Program-made: the position numbers and the translations under genes
The notes under the pieces: model-generated
Databases searched by the model: none
What the model saw: the letters and a program-made list of their open reading frames with translations, nothing else
What the model was told of the DNA's origin: nothing
Shown here: positions 50,524-59,016 of the stretch, one piece after another
Position numbering within the stretch: position 1 is the stretch's first letter
Layout of the letters: each line of letters starts with the position of its first letter
Assembly: GCF_014201905.1 (NCBI RefSeq)
Contig: NZ_JACHFM010000001.1
Location: 124,001 to 188,000 of the forward strand
Direction: 5' to 3'
From: Amaricoccus macauensis
Lineage (GTDB): Bacteria; Pseudomonadota; Alphaproteobacteria; Rhodobacterales; Rhodobacteraceae
Length of the DNA stretch: 64,000 nucleotides

Positions 50524-52023
50524 ATGAGTGCGCACCCGATGGCCTCGCGAGGCCTGCTGCTGACTGCATCCGTCGGATGCGCGCTGACCGTGATCGACGC
50601 GAACCTCATCGGTATCGTGCTGCCGTCGATCGCCCGGGATTTCGGCGCGAGCTTCAGCGAAATCGCCTGGATGGTCAGCGCCTTCATGCTGAGCTTCAGC
50701 GCGCTGCTGCTGCCGGCGGGATCGGTCGCCGACCGCTATGGCCGGCGTAGGGTGTTTCTCGCGGGGATCGCCGCGTTCGGCTGCAGCGCGTTGCTCTGCG
50801 GCATCGCACCATCGGCACCCCTCCTCACCGCCGCGCGCGCGGTGCAGGGCGCGGCGGCGGCGTTCCTGCTCTCGCCCGCGCTGGCGATCCTCGGCAACGT
50901 CTATCACTCCGGGCCGGAACGCGATCGCGCCTGGGCGATCTGGGGCGCGATCATGGGGCTGACCATGCTCGCCTCGCCGCTCCTTGGCGGGGTCCTCGTC
51001 GGCTGGTTGGGCTGGCGCGCCGCATTCTTCGTCATGCTGCCGATCTGCGCCACGCTCGCGGCCGCGACGCTCGCGTATGTGGGCGAGTCGCGGAATCCGT
51101 CGGCGCGGCGGCTCGACTTCGCCGGCATCCTGCTCTTCGCCACGATGATGTTCGGCCTGACCTTCGGGCTGATCGGCGGGCAGAAGTATGGCTGGACCCA
51201 CGGCGCCGTGCTGGCCGGCTTCGGGGTCGGCGTTGCGGCGCTGCTCGGCTTCATCGCGGCCGAGCGGGCGCAGGCGCAGCCGATGCTGGAACTGCGGCTC
51301 TTCCGCGACCGGCGCCTTGTGGGCGGGGTCTGGGCGATGTTCGCCTATGCGGCCTGCGTGCAGGTGATGGCCTCACTCCTGCCGCTGCTGCTGCAGAACG
51401 GCGCGGGCCTTGCACCGCTCATGGCGGGCGTGGCGATGCTGCCGTTCGGCATCACGATGTTCGCCTTTCCGCACGTCGGGCGGTTGCTGGCCGGGCGCCT
51501 TGCGACGCCGCAGATCCTGCTCATCGGCCTCGTCGCCGCAGGGCTTGGCGATGCGCTGGTCGGCTGGGGTGCCCACGCCGGAGCCCTCGGCCTCGTGTTC
51601 GCGGGAATGGCGGTGATCGGCGCCGGCGGCGGTCTGCTGAACGGCGAGACGCAGAAGGCGATCGTCGGGGCCATGCCGCGCGAGCTTTCCGGCATGAGCG
51701 CGGGCGTCAGCACCACCGCGCGCTTCTCCGGCGTACTGCTCGGCTTCGCGGGCCTGAGCGGGATTGCGGCCTTTTCGACGCAGCGCCTGCTTGCCGGCCA
51801 GCCGGACGGCTTTGCCAGCGCCGTCGTCGCGGGCGATCTCGACCGGGCGGGCGCCGGGTTGCCCGGGACCGCGCCCGAGGCGGCGCTGGCGCTGGCGCAG
51901 ACCGCCTACATGGGCGGCTTCACCACGGCACTGCTCGGAGCGGCGGTACTGGCGGCAGTCTCCGCGGCGGCGGTGTGGCGGCTCACCCGAGCCAGGTCTG
52001 ACCGGCCAGCGTATTCGACATGA
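50524..52023 (+). CDS. MFS exporter of the DHA2 (14-TM, EmrB/QacA-like) family
   Basis: A 499-residue membrane protein with about 14 hydrophobic segments. The MFS loop motif GSVADRYGRRRVFLAGI lies between segments 2 and 3, motif C-like RAVQGAAAAFLLSPALAIL and WAIWGAIMGLTMLASPLLGGVLVGWLGWRAAFFVMLPICA follow. A proton-driven drug or metabolite efflux role is likely; substrate unknown. Its 3' end overlaps the convergent mocR-like gene by 41 bases. A GTG nine codons upstream is an alternative start. Confidence 0.85.
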   Translation: MSAHPMASRGLLLTASVGCALTVIDANLIGIVLPSIARDFGASFSEIAWMVSAFMLSFSALLLPAGSVADRYGRRRVFLAGIAAFGCSALLCGIAPSAPLLTAARAVQGAAAAFLLSPALAILGNVYHSGPERDRAWAIWGAIMGLTMLASPLLGGVLVGWLGWRAAFFVMLPICATLAAATLAYVGESRNPSARRLDFAGILLFATMMFGLTFGLIGGQKYGWTHGAVLAGFGVGVAALLGFIAAERAQAQPMLELRLFRDRRLVGGVWAMFAYAACVQVMASLLPLLLQNGAGLAPLMAGVAMLPFGITMFAFPHVGRLLAGRLATPQILLIGLVAAGLGDALVGWGAHAGALGLVFAGMAVIGAGGGLLNGETQKAIVGAMPRELSGMSAGVSTTARFSGVLLGFAGLSGIAAFSTQRLLAGQPDGFASAVVAGDLDRAGAGLPGTAPEAALALAQTAYMGGFTTALLGAAVLAAVSAAAVWRLTRARSDRPAYST

Positions 52024-53371
52024 AAAGCAGGCCGTCGCGCAGACGCTCGCGCGAGATGGCGCCGCCGAGGCAGACGCGGAGGTATTCACCCGGCGGTCCG
52101 GCAACGGTGAAGGCGTCGGACGGCATGAGGCCGATGTCGCGCCCGGCCATGCGGCCCATCAGTTCGGCACGGCCCGCCCCTTCCGGCAGGCGAAGCCAGA
52201 GGTTGAAGGCGACCGGGTCGCTCTCGAAGGTCAGGCCGGTGAGGACTTCGGCCGCGAGCGCCTGACGCGCAGCCGCCTCGGCCCGGATGAAGCCGCGGAT
52301 GCGGTCGGCGGTGCCGTCCTCGATCCAGCGGGTGGCGAGCGCCGCGGTGATCGCCGACGGCATGACCGCCAGCGTCCGGATCGACTGGCCGAGCTGATAG
52401 GCGCCGCGACTGTCCGGCGCGACGGTGTAGGCGAGGCGCAGGCCCGCACCGATGCATTTCGCGAGACCGCCGATGTGCCACGCGAGCGAGGGCGCCAGCG
52501 CCGCGATCGGGACCGGCGGGCTCGGCGGCACGAAGCCGTAGGCGTCGTCCTCGACCAGCGGCAGACCGTGGCGGAGCAGCACCTCGGCGATCTCCGCGCG
52601 CCGTTCGGTCGGGATGGTGTGGGTGGTGGGGTTGCGCAGCGTCGGGTTGAGGTAGAGCGCCTTCGGGGCACGGTCGCGGATCGCCGCATCGAGGGCATCG
52701 GGCAGGATGCCGGCGGCATCCTCCGGCAGGCCGACGAGCCCGAGGCGGAGCTTTGCCGCGATGGAGCGCAGGCCGGGATAGGTCACCGCCTCGCAGAGCA
52801 GCACGTCGCCCGGGGCCGCCAGCGCCGAGAGAATGGCGCACATGGTCACATGGGCGCCGGGGGTGACGGCGATGCGGTCGGGGTCGGGCGCCAGCCCGCG
52901 CGCCGCAAGCCAGACGAGCGCGGCGGCCCGGTCCCGCTCGGCACCGGTCGGGGACTGGTAGCGCAGGAGTGGCACGAGATCGGCGGCGGTCGCGGCCAAC
53001 CCGTCGCGCATGGCCGCGAGAAGCTCGGGGTCGTCGGGCTCGGGCGGCAGGTTCATCGCGAGATCCTGCTCGCGAGCGCGGCTCGGGTCAGCGGCGGGTA
53101 CCGGCGCGGGCGCGGCTTCCGCCCGCACGAACGTGCCGCGACCAACGTGGCTCTCGACGAGACCGCGGGAGCGGGCTTCGATGTAGGCGCGCGAGATGGT
53201 GGTGAAATCGAGCCCGAGCCGCTCGGCGAGGCGGCGCTGCGGCGGCAGGCGGCCGCCGGGCGCGAGCAGTCCGGCGCGGATGTCGCGCGCGATCGCGTCG
53301 GCAATCTCGATGTAGCGGGGCTGGCCGTTCTGGGCGAGCTCCGGCGACCAGTTCAGCAATCCTGCCTCCAC
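51983..53371 (-). CDS. MocR-type regulator: GntR DNA-binding domain fused to aminotransferase fold
   Basis: A 462-residue MocR/PdxR-family regulator. The winged helix (residues about 20-85) includes GGRLPPQRRLAERLGLDFTTISRAYIEARSRGLVESHVGRGTFV. The aminotransferase-like domain includes VTPGAHVTMCAILSALAAPGDVLLCEAVTYPG, LYLNPTLRNPTTHTIPTERR and VEDDAYGF. The PLP-lysine region reads WHIGGLAKCIGAGLRLAY, with a lysine in place for PLP. It probably controls its own gap and the MFS gene. Start is GTG with AGGA upstream. Confidence 0.88.
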   Translation of the reverse strand: MEAGLLNWSPELAQNGQPRYIEIADAIARDIRAGLLAPGGRLPPQRRLAERLGLDFTTISRAYIEARSRGLVESHVGRGTFVRAEAAPAPVPAADPSRAREQDLAMNLPPEPDDPELLAAMRDGLAATAADLVPLLRYQSPTGAERDRAAALVWLAARGLAPDPDRIAVTPGAHVTMCAILSALAAPGDVLLCEAVTYPGLRSIAAKLRLGLVGLPEDAAGILPDALDAAIRDRAPKALYLNPTLRNPTTHTIPTERRAEIAEVLLRHGLPLVEDDAYGFVPPSPPVPIAALAPSLAWHIGGLAKCIGAGLRLAYTVAPDSRGAYQLGQSIRTLAVMPSAITAALATRWIEDGTADRIRGFIRAEAAARQALAAEVLTGLTFESDPVAFNLWLRLPEGAGRAELMGRMAGRDIGLMPSDAFTVAGPPGEYLRVCLGGAISRERLRDGLLFMSNTLAGQTWLG

Positions 53372-53386
53372 GGCTCGTCCTGCAGA

Positions 53387-53449
53387 TTGTATGCAGGGGG
53401 GGCTGCAATCAATGCAAGCTCAATCGCCTCACGATGCATTGACTGCATA
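53387..53449. promoter_or_regulatory. MocR operator region in the mocR/DUF983 gap
   Basis: Three related words: TTGTATGCAG at 53387-53396, a 15-base inverted repeat ATGCA-TTGAC-TGCAT at 53434-53448, and a following TATTGCAT. The last two overlap the start of the DUF983 leader. Repeated ATGCA-type words are typical of MocR sites (direct or inverted repeats near their own gene). Confidence 0.55.
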
Positions 53450-53511
53450 TTGCATGGATTGATATTTGCAGCATTGAATGGCATATGGAACGGACAACCG
53501 AGAGAGGTGCC

Positions 53512-53892
53512 ATGACCGACGCAAACGAACGCCCGACCGGGGAGGCCGTTCGCAACGGACTCCGCTGCCGCTGCCCCGCCTGTGGCGAAGGCAAGCTCTT
53601 CAGCTCATACCTCAAGGTCGCGCAGGACTGCCCCGCTTGCGGCGAGCCGCTGCATCACCACCGCGCCGACGACGGGCCGGCCTACGTCACGCTGCTGGTG
53701 GTCTGCCACATCGCGGGCTTCTCGCTCCTGCCGCTGCTCGGCTCCGGGCTCGCGCCATGGGCCGTTGCGCTGGTACTCTGCGGCCTCGCGGTGCCGCTCT
53801 GCCTCGCAATGCTGCCGCCGATCAAGGGCTTCTTCGTGGCGGTGCAGTGGTCGAAGCGGATGCACGGCTTCGGCGCCGTCGCACGCGCCTGA
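53512..53892 (+). CDS. DUF983 family protein with zinc-ribbon and two membrane segments
   Basis: A 126-residue membrane protein. Four cysteines in two CPxCG pairs (CRCPACGEGKLF and CPACGEPL) suggest a zinc ribbon at residues 20-50, then two hydrophobic segments (VTLLVVCHIAGFSLLPLLG and WAVALVLCGLAVPLCLAMLPP). The family (DUF983) is widespread in alphaproteobacteria with unknown function. Start at 53512 has GAGAGAGG. Confidence 0.8.
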   Translation: MTDANERPTGEAVRNGLRCRCPACGEGKLFSSYLKVAQDCPACGEPLHHHRADDGPAYVTLLVVCHIAGFSLLPLLGSGLAPWAVALVLCGLAVPLCLAMLPPIKGFFVAVQWSKRMHGFGAVARA

Positions 53893-53980
53893 CCGCACTC
53901 CCGCTCCCCCTGCCCTCCTGTTTCGGCCGCGCCCGATGACCCGCCGGCGGTGCTGATGCACCGGCGGGCCAGAGCGTACC

Positions 53981-55606
53981 TCAGGCCTTCGCCGGGTCCG
54001 AGACGTCGCTCACGTTCACACCCTCGAGCGCCTCGAGGATCGCAAAGCCGTTCGGATGCAGGTGCAGGATGTCGCCGCGATGCTCCGCGCCCTGCGCGAG
54101 CGCGAGCGCGCCGCCACCGGTCAGGCGCACGTCGCGCGCCTCCGGCGACAGATTGAAGATGCAGAGCACGTTGCCGCCGCGGGTAAACGCGAGGATCGGC
54201 TCGGAGACGTCAAAGAATGCCGTTGCGCCGCTCACCAGCTCGGGAGTGTCACGGCGGAGTCGGAGCATCTTGCGGTAGAATTCGAGCACCGAATCCGCCA
54301 CCCCCGCCTGTCCGGCGACTGCCTGCGCGGCCTGCGCTTCCTTCACCGGCAGCCACGGGCGCCCGGTGGAGAAGCCCGCGCTCGGCGCGTTGGCGTCCCA
54401 GACCATCGGCGTCCGGCAGCCGTCGCGGCCGACCGGCTCGGGCCAGAAGTTGATGCCCTGCGGATCGGTGAGTTCGAAGAGTTCCAGCTCGGTCTCGGTC
54501 TGGCCAAGCTCCTCGCCCTGATAGAGGCAGATCGAGCCCTGGAACGAGAGCAGCATGGCGCCCGTGAGCTTTGCGAGTTCCTCCCGGCCGATGCCGTGGC
54601 GCGCCCAGCGACTGGCGTGGCGGTGCACGTCATGGTTCGAGAACGCCCATGTCGGCCAGCCCCGCGGCGCTCCCTCGAAGAAATCCTCGATCTGCTTGCG
54701 AAAGTGCGCGGCGGTGAAAGGAGCGCCGAGCATCTCGAAGGAATAGGCCATCTGGAGGCTGTTGCCGCTCGTGTACTCTCCCATCATGCGGATGGCGTGG
54801 TGACTCTCGCCCACCTCGCCGACCATCATGCGCCCGTCGTACTCGTCGAGAAGCGACCGCATCCGCTCGAGGAACGCGAGGTTCTCCGGCTGGTTCTTCG
54901 AGAAGATGTGGTACTGCATGTCATAGGGATTGGCCGCCGGCTCGGTCTTCACGCGGTAGTCGGCGGGATCGTCCCTGAGCAGCTTGTCGTGGAAGTAGAA
55001 GTTGACCGTATCGAGGCGGAAGCCATCGACACCGCGCTCCAGCCAGAAGCGCATCGTGCCGAGGAGCCAGTCCTGCACGTCGCGATTGTGGAAGTTGAAG
55101 TCCGGCTGCTCGGGCAGGAAGTTGTGGAAGTAGTACTGCCGCCGCCGCGTGTCCCACTGCCACGCCCCGCCGCCGAAGATCGACACCCAGTTGTTGGGCG
55201 GCGAGCCGTCGAGCTTCGGGTCGGCCCAGACGTACCAGTCGGCCTTCGGGTTGTCGCGGCTTGACCGGCTCTCCCGGAAGAACGGGTGCTGGTCGGAGGA
55301 ATGCGAAAGCACCTGGTCGACAATGACCTTGAGGCCAAGCTCATGGGCGCGCGCGATCATCGCGTCGAAGTCGGCGAGCGTGCCGAAGGTCGGGTCGATG
55401 TCGGTGTAGTCCGACACGTCATACCCCATGTCCGCCATGGGCGAGGTGAAGATCGGGCTGAGCCAGATCGCGTCGACGCCGAGCCCGGCCACATAGTCGA
55501 GCCGCTCGGTGATGCCCTTCAGATCGCCGATCCCGTCGCCGGTCGTGTCCTGAAACGACCGAGGATAGATCTGATAGATCACCGCGCCACGCCACCAGTC
55601 CGCCAT
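53981..55606 (-). CDS. GH13 alpha-glucosidase (oligo-1,6-glucosidase type)
   Basis: A 541-residue GH13 enzyme. The N-terminus WWRGAVIYQIYPRSFQDTTGDGIGDLKGI is characteristic. Catalytic nucleophile D is in GFRLDTVNFYFHD, acid/base E in MMVGEVGES, and the transition-state D in FSNHDVHRHASRW; VIVDQVLSHSSDQHPFF is region I. It cleaves alpha-glucosyl bonds in oligosaccharides such as sucrose, maltose or isomaltose. No transporter for sugars is adjacent. Start at 55606 preceded by GGGGGCGAAG. Confidence 0.88.
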   Translation of the reverse strand: MADWWRGAVIYQIYPRSFQDTTGDGIGDLKGITERLDYVAGLGVDAIWLSPIFTSPMADMGYDVSDYTDIDPTFGTLADFDAMIARAHELGLKVIVDQVLSHSSDQHPFFRESRSSRDNPKADWYVWADPKLDGSPPNNWVSIFGGGAWQWDTRRRQYYFHNFLPEQPDFNFHNRDVQDWLLGTMRFWLERGVDGFRLDTVNFYFHDKLLRDDPADYRVKTEPAANPYDMQYHIFSKNQPENLAFLERMRSLLDEYDGRMMVGEVGESHHAIRMMGEYTSGNSLQMAYSFEMLGAPFTAAHFRKQIEDFFEGAPRGWPTWAFSNHDVHRHASRWARHGIGREELAKLTGAMLLSFQGSICLYQGEELGQTETELELFELTDPQGINFWPEPVGRDGCRTPMVWDANAPSAGFSTGRPWLPVKEAQAAQAVAGQAGVADSVLEFYRKMLRLRRDTPELVSGATAFFDVSEPILAFTRGGNVLCIFNLSPEARDVRLTGGGALALAQGAEHRGDILHLHPNGFAILEALEGVNVSDVSDPAKA

Positions 55607-55744
55607 CTTCGCCCCCTGCTTCATCCGGCCGGCGCGACGTTAGTCAAACCGCTCCGAGGTGCAAGGGAGGCCCGGCCTTAAGCCCGCGTTAGCCTTCGCT
55701 GCCTCAAATCGGCCGGTAAACCCATTGCGTCATTCGAGGCAAGC

Positions 55745-56482
55745 ATGAGCATTCTCAACGCGACCCAATCCATCGCGCCCCCCGCCGTGTCGGGGAGCCT
55801 GCGCCGGCAGTGCCTCTTCGCGGTCACGATCCTGCTTGTCGAGGACAGCCGCGCCGCCTCGGAGGCGATCCGGCTCTACGCGGCGGAGAGCGGCGCACGG
55901 GTACGGCGTGCCGACAGTCTTGGCGCCGCGAGCCGGCATCTCAGCGTCTACCGGCCGAACGTGGTCATCGTCGATCTCGGCCTGCCCGACGGTGACGGGA
56001 TCGACCTGATCCGGCAACTTGCCTCAGCCTCGACGCCGCTCACCTCGATCGTGGCGATGAGCGGCCAGGACCGCACGACATGGCATGCGGAGGCGATGGC
56101 GGCCGGTGCGGCGGGCTGCCTCGAGAAGCCGATCGCGAGCCTGCGGACCTTTCAGGAGGCGGTGCTGGCGGTCCTGCCCGACGCCGAGAGCCGCCGACGC
56201 CCGGACGAGCGCGAGTTGCTGCTCTCGGGTCGTGCCACGGTGCGCGCCGCGCTCGATGAGGATCTTCGCCGGGCACAGGGGCTGCTCGCCGATGCATTGC
56301 CCGCCGGGGACGCCGATACGGTCGCCTACTGCGCGCAGTTCCTCCAGTCGGTCGGCGAGATGCTGGGCGATCTCGACCTGGCGGTCGTGGCACGCGGCGC
56401 TGGCACCGTCTCGGGCGCCGGCGAGCTTGCCCGGATCGTCGAGGCGCGACTCGAGCGCCGACCGGGCCAGTTCGTGGCGTGA
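55745..56482 (+). CDS. Response-regulator receiver protein with helical C-terminal extension
   Basis: A 245-residue protein. After a 27-residue N-terminus, the receiver domain starts VTILLVEDSRAASEAIRLY with phospho-acceptor aspartate in VVIVDLGLPDGDG and K in CLEKPIASLRTF. Residues about 155-245 form a helical region with no recognised DNA-binding motif; it may be a histidine-phosphotransfer-like or dimerisation module, but a phosphorylatable histidine is not obvious. Stand-alone with no nearby kinase. A 15-base tandem repeat runs through its stop codon. Confidence 0.78.
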   Translation: MSILNATQSIAPPAVSGSLRRQCLFAVTILLVEDSRAASEAIRLYAAESGARVRRADSLGAASRHLSVYRPNVVIVDLGLPDGDGIDLIRQLASASTPLTSIVAMSGQDRTTWHAEAMAAGAAGCLEKPIASLRTFQEAVLAVLPDAESRRRPDERELLLSGRATVRAALDEDLRRAQGLLADALPAGDADTVAYCAQFLQSVGEMLGDLDLAVVARGAGTVSGAGELARIVEARLERRPGQFVA

Positions 56483-56530
56483 CGGTTCGTGACGTGACCG
56501 TTCGTGGTGTGCCCGTTCGTAGTGTCGCGG
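56471..56530 (+). repeat. Four imperfect 15-base tandem repeats over the stop codon
   Basis: Units beginning TTCGT at 56471, 56486, 56501 and 56516 (consensus TTCGTGRYGTGMCSG). The first contains the stop of the receiver gene. The period is a multiple of 3, so slippage would not shift frame, but TGA is present in the first two units. Confidence 0.8.
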
Positions 56531-56665
56531 GGATGACGAACCTCCCGCCGCGCGCCGGTTTCGGTTTGTGCCGCGTCTCACGCCATCGTCATTCCGCCCG
56601 GCAATTGCGGCCTCTGGCGTGCCGGCAGGCTGGATCTGGCAGTGGAGGGCGGTTATGTGGCTGCC

Positions 56666-57283
56666 ATGTCCGCGCGCCACATCAATCCGATCCTGAAGCT
56701 CGTCCTCGAGGTCGGCCCGATCGCCGTCTTCTTCCTCGCCTACCGCTTTGCGCCGATCCCCGACGGACTCGGCACCAGCGAACGGCAGCTCGAGCAGATT
56801 CTCTTCTCCACCAAGGTTTTCGTCCCGACAATTCTCGTCTCGCTGCTGGCGAGCTGGCTTCTCTCGGGGCGGCTGCCGAAGATGGCGGTCATCACCGCCG
56901 TCGTCGTCACGGTGTTCGGCGGGCTCACGCTCTTCTTGCGCGACGATACCTTCGTGAAGATGAAGCCGACGATCCTTTACGGGCTCTTCGCCGGCATCCT
57001 CGCCTTCGGCCTGCTCCGCGGCCAGAGCTACCTTCGCTACCTCATGGACGAGCTCATTCCCATGCGGGAAGAGGGCTGGATGAAGTTCACCGTGCGCTTC
57101 GTGGTGTTCTACCTAGCACTCGCCGTGTTGAACGAGATCGTCTGGCGGCAGTTCGGCACCGACCGGTGGGTCGACTTCCGCACCTTCGTCCTGCCGGTGG
57201 CGAATTTCCTCTTCATCATGGCGCAGGTGCCGCTGTTCCAGCGCTATGCGCTCGCTGATGGATCTCGGGACCACAGCGAATAA
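56666..57283 (+). CDS. YciB/IspZ family inner-membrane protein
   Basis: A 205-residue protein with about five membrane segments (VGPIAVFFLAYRFAPI, FVPTILVSLLASWLL, MAVITAVVVTVFGGLTLFL, TILYGLFAGILAFGLL, FVVFYLALAVLNEIVWR). The pattern KPTILYGLF and NEIVWRQFGTDRWVDFR are YciB/IspZ signatures. YciB proteins are linked to cell-envelope synthesis and septation. In-frame GTGs at 56642 and 56657 sit closer to a GGAGG and are alternative starts. Confidence 0.88.
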   Translation: MSARHINPILKLVLEVGPIAVFFLAYRFAPIPDGLGTSERQLEQILFSTKVFVPTILVSLLASWLLSGRLPKMAVITAVVVTVFGGLTLFLRDDTFVKMKPTILYGLFAGILAFGLLRGQSYLRYLMDELIPMREEGWMKFTVRFVVFYLALAVLNEIVWRQFGTDRWVDFRTFVLPVANFLFIMAQVPLFQRYALADGSRDHSE

Positions 57284-57370
57284 TTTCTCAATCAGACGAG
57301 CTCTGGTCCACACGGGCGATTGCTGGTCGGAACGCACTGGGCTATCTTGCACAGTGAAATGAGGGCAGTC

Positions 57371-57850
57371 ATGGCGCGTCGATCCCCTGAAGACATGGCG
57401 GAAGTGGTCGGCGGCCAAGCAACGCTGGAGCTTGGCCCCCTCGCGGATGCGCTCGGCTTCCACATTCGCATGGCGCAAACCGCCTCGTTCCGAGGCTTCC
57501 AGAGATCCGCGGGGATGAACTGGCTGAAGCCCGGGTGGTTCACCGTTTTATCACTCATCAATGACAACCCGGATATCACCGCGGTCGAGCTTGGCCGGGC
57601 CACGGGTCGGGACAAGTCGACGATGACGCCACTTCTGCGCGCGCTCGAAGGCCAGGGCCTGATCGCCCGGCTTGGCGTGCCCGAGGACCGGCGCCGCCAT
57701 GCGCTGCGGCTGACCGGAGCGGGCACCGCGGCGCTGGCCCAGCTTGCCGTCCATGCCCGCCAGCATGAGGATTCGCTCGAGTCCCTCGCCGGCGCCGACA
57801 AGGCGGTGGTGATCCGCTTCCTGCAACGGGTGATGGCGACATACGATTGA
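57371..57850 (+). CDS. MarR-family transcriptional regulator
   Basis: A 159-residue winged-helix regulator. GLFVL-like WFTVLSLINDNPDITAVELGRATGRDKSTMTPLLRALEGQGLIARLGVPEDRRRHALRLTGAG is the MarR DNA-binding core. No target is obvious; the genes on either side are yciB and Tad pilus genes. Start at 57371 with GAGGG. Confidence 0.85.
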   Translation: MARRSPEDMAEVVGGQATLELGPLADALGFHIRMAQTASFRGFQRSAGMNWLKPGWFTVLSLINDNPDITAVELGRATGRDKSTMTPLLRALEGQGLIARLGVPEDRRRHALRLTGAGTAALAQLAVHARQHEDSLESLAGADKAVVIRFLQRVMATYD

Positions 57851-57865
57851 CCGATCCCGCCCTGT

Positions 57866-58453
57866 TCAGGTGGCGGGACAGGCAAGGCCCGGAAGCTCGA
57901 CAAGGCGCGGCTTGGCATAGGCCACCTGCCGGATCACCCGGGGGCTGAGCAGGCCGATGCCAAAGAGCGGCTTGAAGTCGAAGTAGACCTCCGCCCCGAT
58001 GATCGTCTGACCGCGACGGATGTCGAGGCCCGCCGGGAGCCTCGCTGCATTGGCGGGCCGGCCGATCTCGCTCGAAGCGGCATAGCCTCCCGCACTGGCG
58101 CACTGCCACGCGACGGTCGGCACATTGTCCGCGGTCGCCGACTGGACGCTCGTGATGATCGTCCTGCCCTCGCTGCGGAAGGCGAAGGGCTTCACCACCT
58201 GGTCGACGGCGAGAAAGACGTTGCCGATCGAGTTGGTCTCCCGGGGGTCGATGCGTGCGGTCAGGTCCGCGAGCGTGAAGGCTGCGCTCTGGAGCTTCTG
58301 GGTCAGGAGGATCAGCCGGCTCACGTCGATCGTGCCGACGATGAAGAGCACGAGAAGCGGCAGCATCAGCGCGAATTCGAGCGCCGAGACCCCGCGCTGG
58401 TCGCGCCGCAGGCGGGAAACGAACGAGCGGGCGCCCGTCTTGCCGCCGTTCAA
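57866..58453 (-). CDS. TadF-like pilus assembly protein
   Basis: A 195-residue protein with one N-terminal membrane segment preceded by RRDQRGVSALEFALMLPLLVLFIVGTIDVSRLILL, the TadE/TadF leader pattern (G-V-x-A-x-E-F-A). The remaining 140 residues are extracytoplasmic. It is inserted in the inner membrane as part of a Tad (tight adherence) pilus system. The start is TTG at 58453, overlapping the preceding stop as TTGA, which gives a coupled start with no other good codon nearby. Confidence 0.8.
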   Translation of the reverse strand: MNGGKTGARSFVSRLRRDQRGVSALEFALMLPLLVLFIVGTIDVSRLILLTQKLQSAAFTLADLTARIDPRETNSIGNVFLAVDQVVKPFAFRSEGRTIITSVQSATADNVPTVAWQCASAGGYAASSEIGRPANAARLPAGLDIRRGQTIIGAEVYFDFKPLFGIGLLSPRVIRQVAYAKPRLVELPGLACPAT

Positions 58454-59016
58454 TTGCCACCCGCCGGCTTGAAGGGCTCGTTGCGCACGGCGACGCTGGA
58501 CTGGTTCATGACGCTCTCCCCCATGAACTTGCGCAACATCGGCGTGACGATCCCCCAGGCGTAACTCAGACGATAGACCACGATCGCGCTCTCGCCGCCG
58601 AGCCCGGCCTTGCCCATGTCCGCGTCCCATTTGCCGTTGCCGTTCACGTCGGTGAACTTCTCGCCGGCGTCGTGGCGCTCGTTGTGGTTCTTGTCGATGA
58701 AGGGTTCCGGTTTGCCGATGTGGTCGAAGTCGTCGTAGACGAGGGTCTCGAGCGTGATCTTGTCAGGGTCGAGCAACCCGTAGGTGCGTTCCTCGACGAT
58801 CCGCAGCAACTGATCCTTGCGGCCGACGCCATCACCTACAGTGATGCCGTAGCGCGAAGATTCAAGAACCGCCGATTCGATCGTCGAGCGGATGAAGAGC
58901 GCAATCCCCGTCTCGATCGAGCCGAGTGCGAAAAGCAGGAGCAACGGCAGGATCAGGGCGAACTCCACCGCAGTCGCGCCAGCCTCGCTGCGCCGGAGGG
59001 TGGCAGGCCGCGTCAT
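58450..59016 (-). CDS. TadE-like pilus assembly protein with EF-hand-like loops
   Basis: A 188-residue pseudopilin-like protein. The leader RRSEAGATAVEFALILPLLLLFALGSIETGIALF is the TadE pattern, with the G-A-T-A-V-E-F processing-type motif. Residues about 105-135 contain two acidic loops, DKNHNERHDAGE and DVNGNGKWDAD, like calcium-binding EF-hand/dockerin loops. ATGA overlap with the tadG-like stop and coupled to the next gene, so the three form one translational unit. Confidence 0.82.
   Translation of the reverse strand: MTRPATLRRSEAGATAVEFALILPLLLLFALGSIETGIALFIRSTIESAVLESSRYGITVGDGVGRKDQLLRIVEERTYGLLDPDKITLETLVYDDFDHIGKPEPFIDKNHNERHDAGEKFTDVNGNGKWDADMGKAGLGGESAIVVYRLSYAWGIVTPMLRKFMGESVMNQSSVAVRNEPFKPAGGN

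Noticed and set aside
47834-50569. A 911-codon minus-strand open frame
   Set aside because: It is the mirror of the dimethylglycine dehydrogenase-family gene, with the same low-complexity composition.
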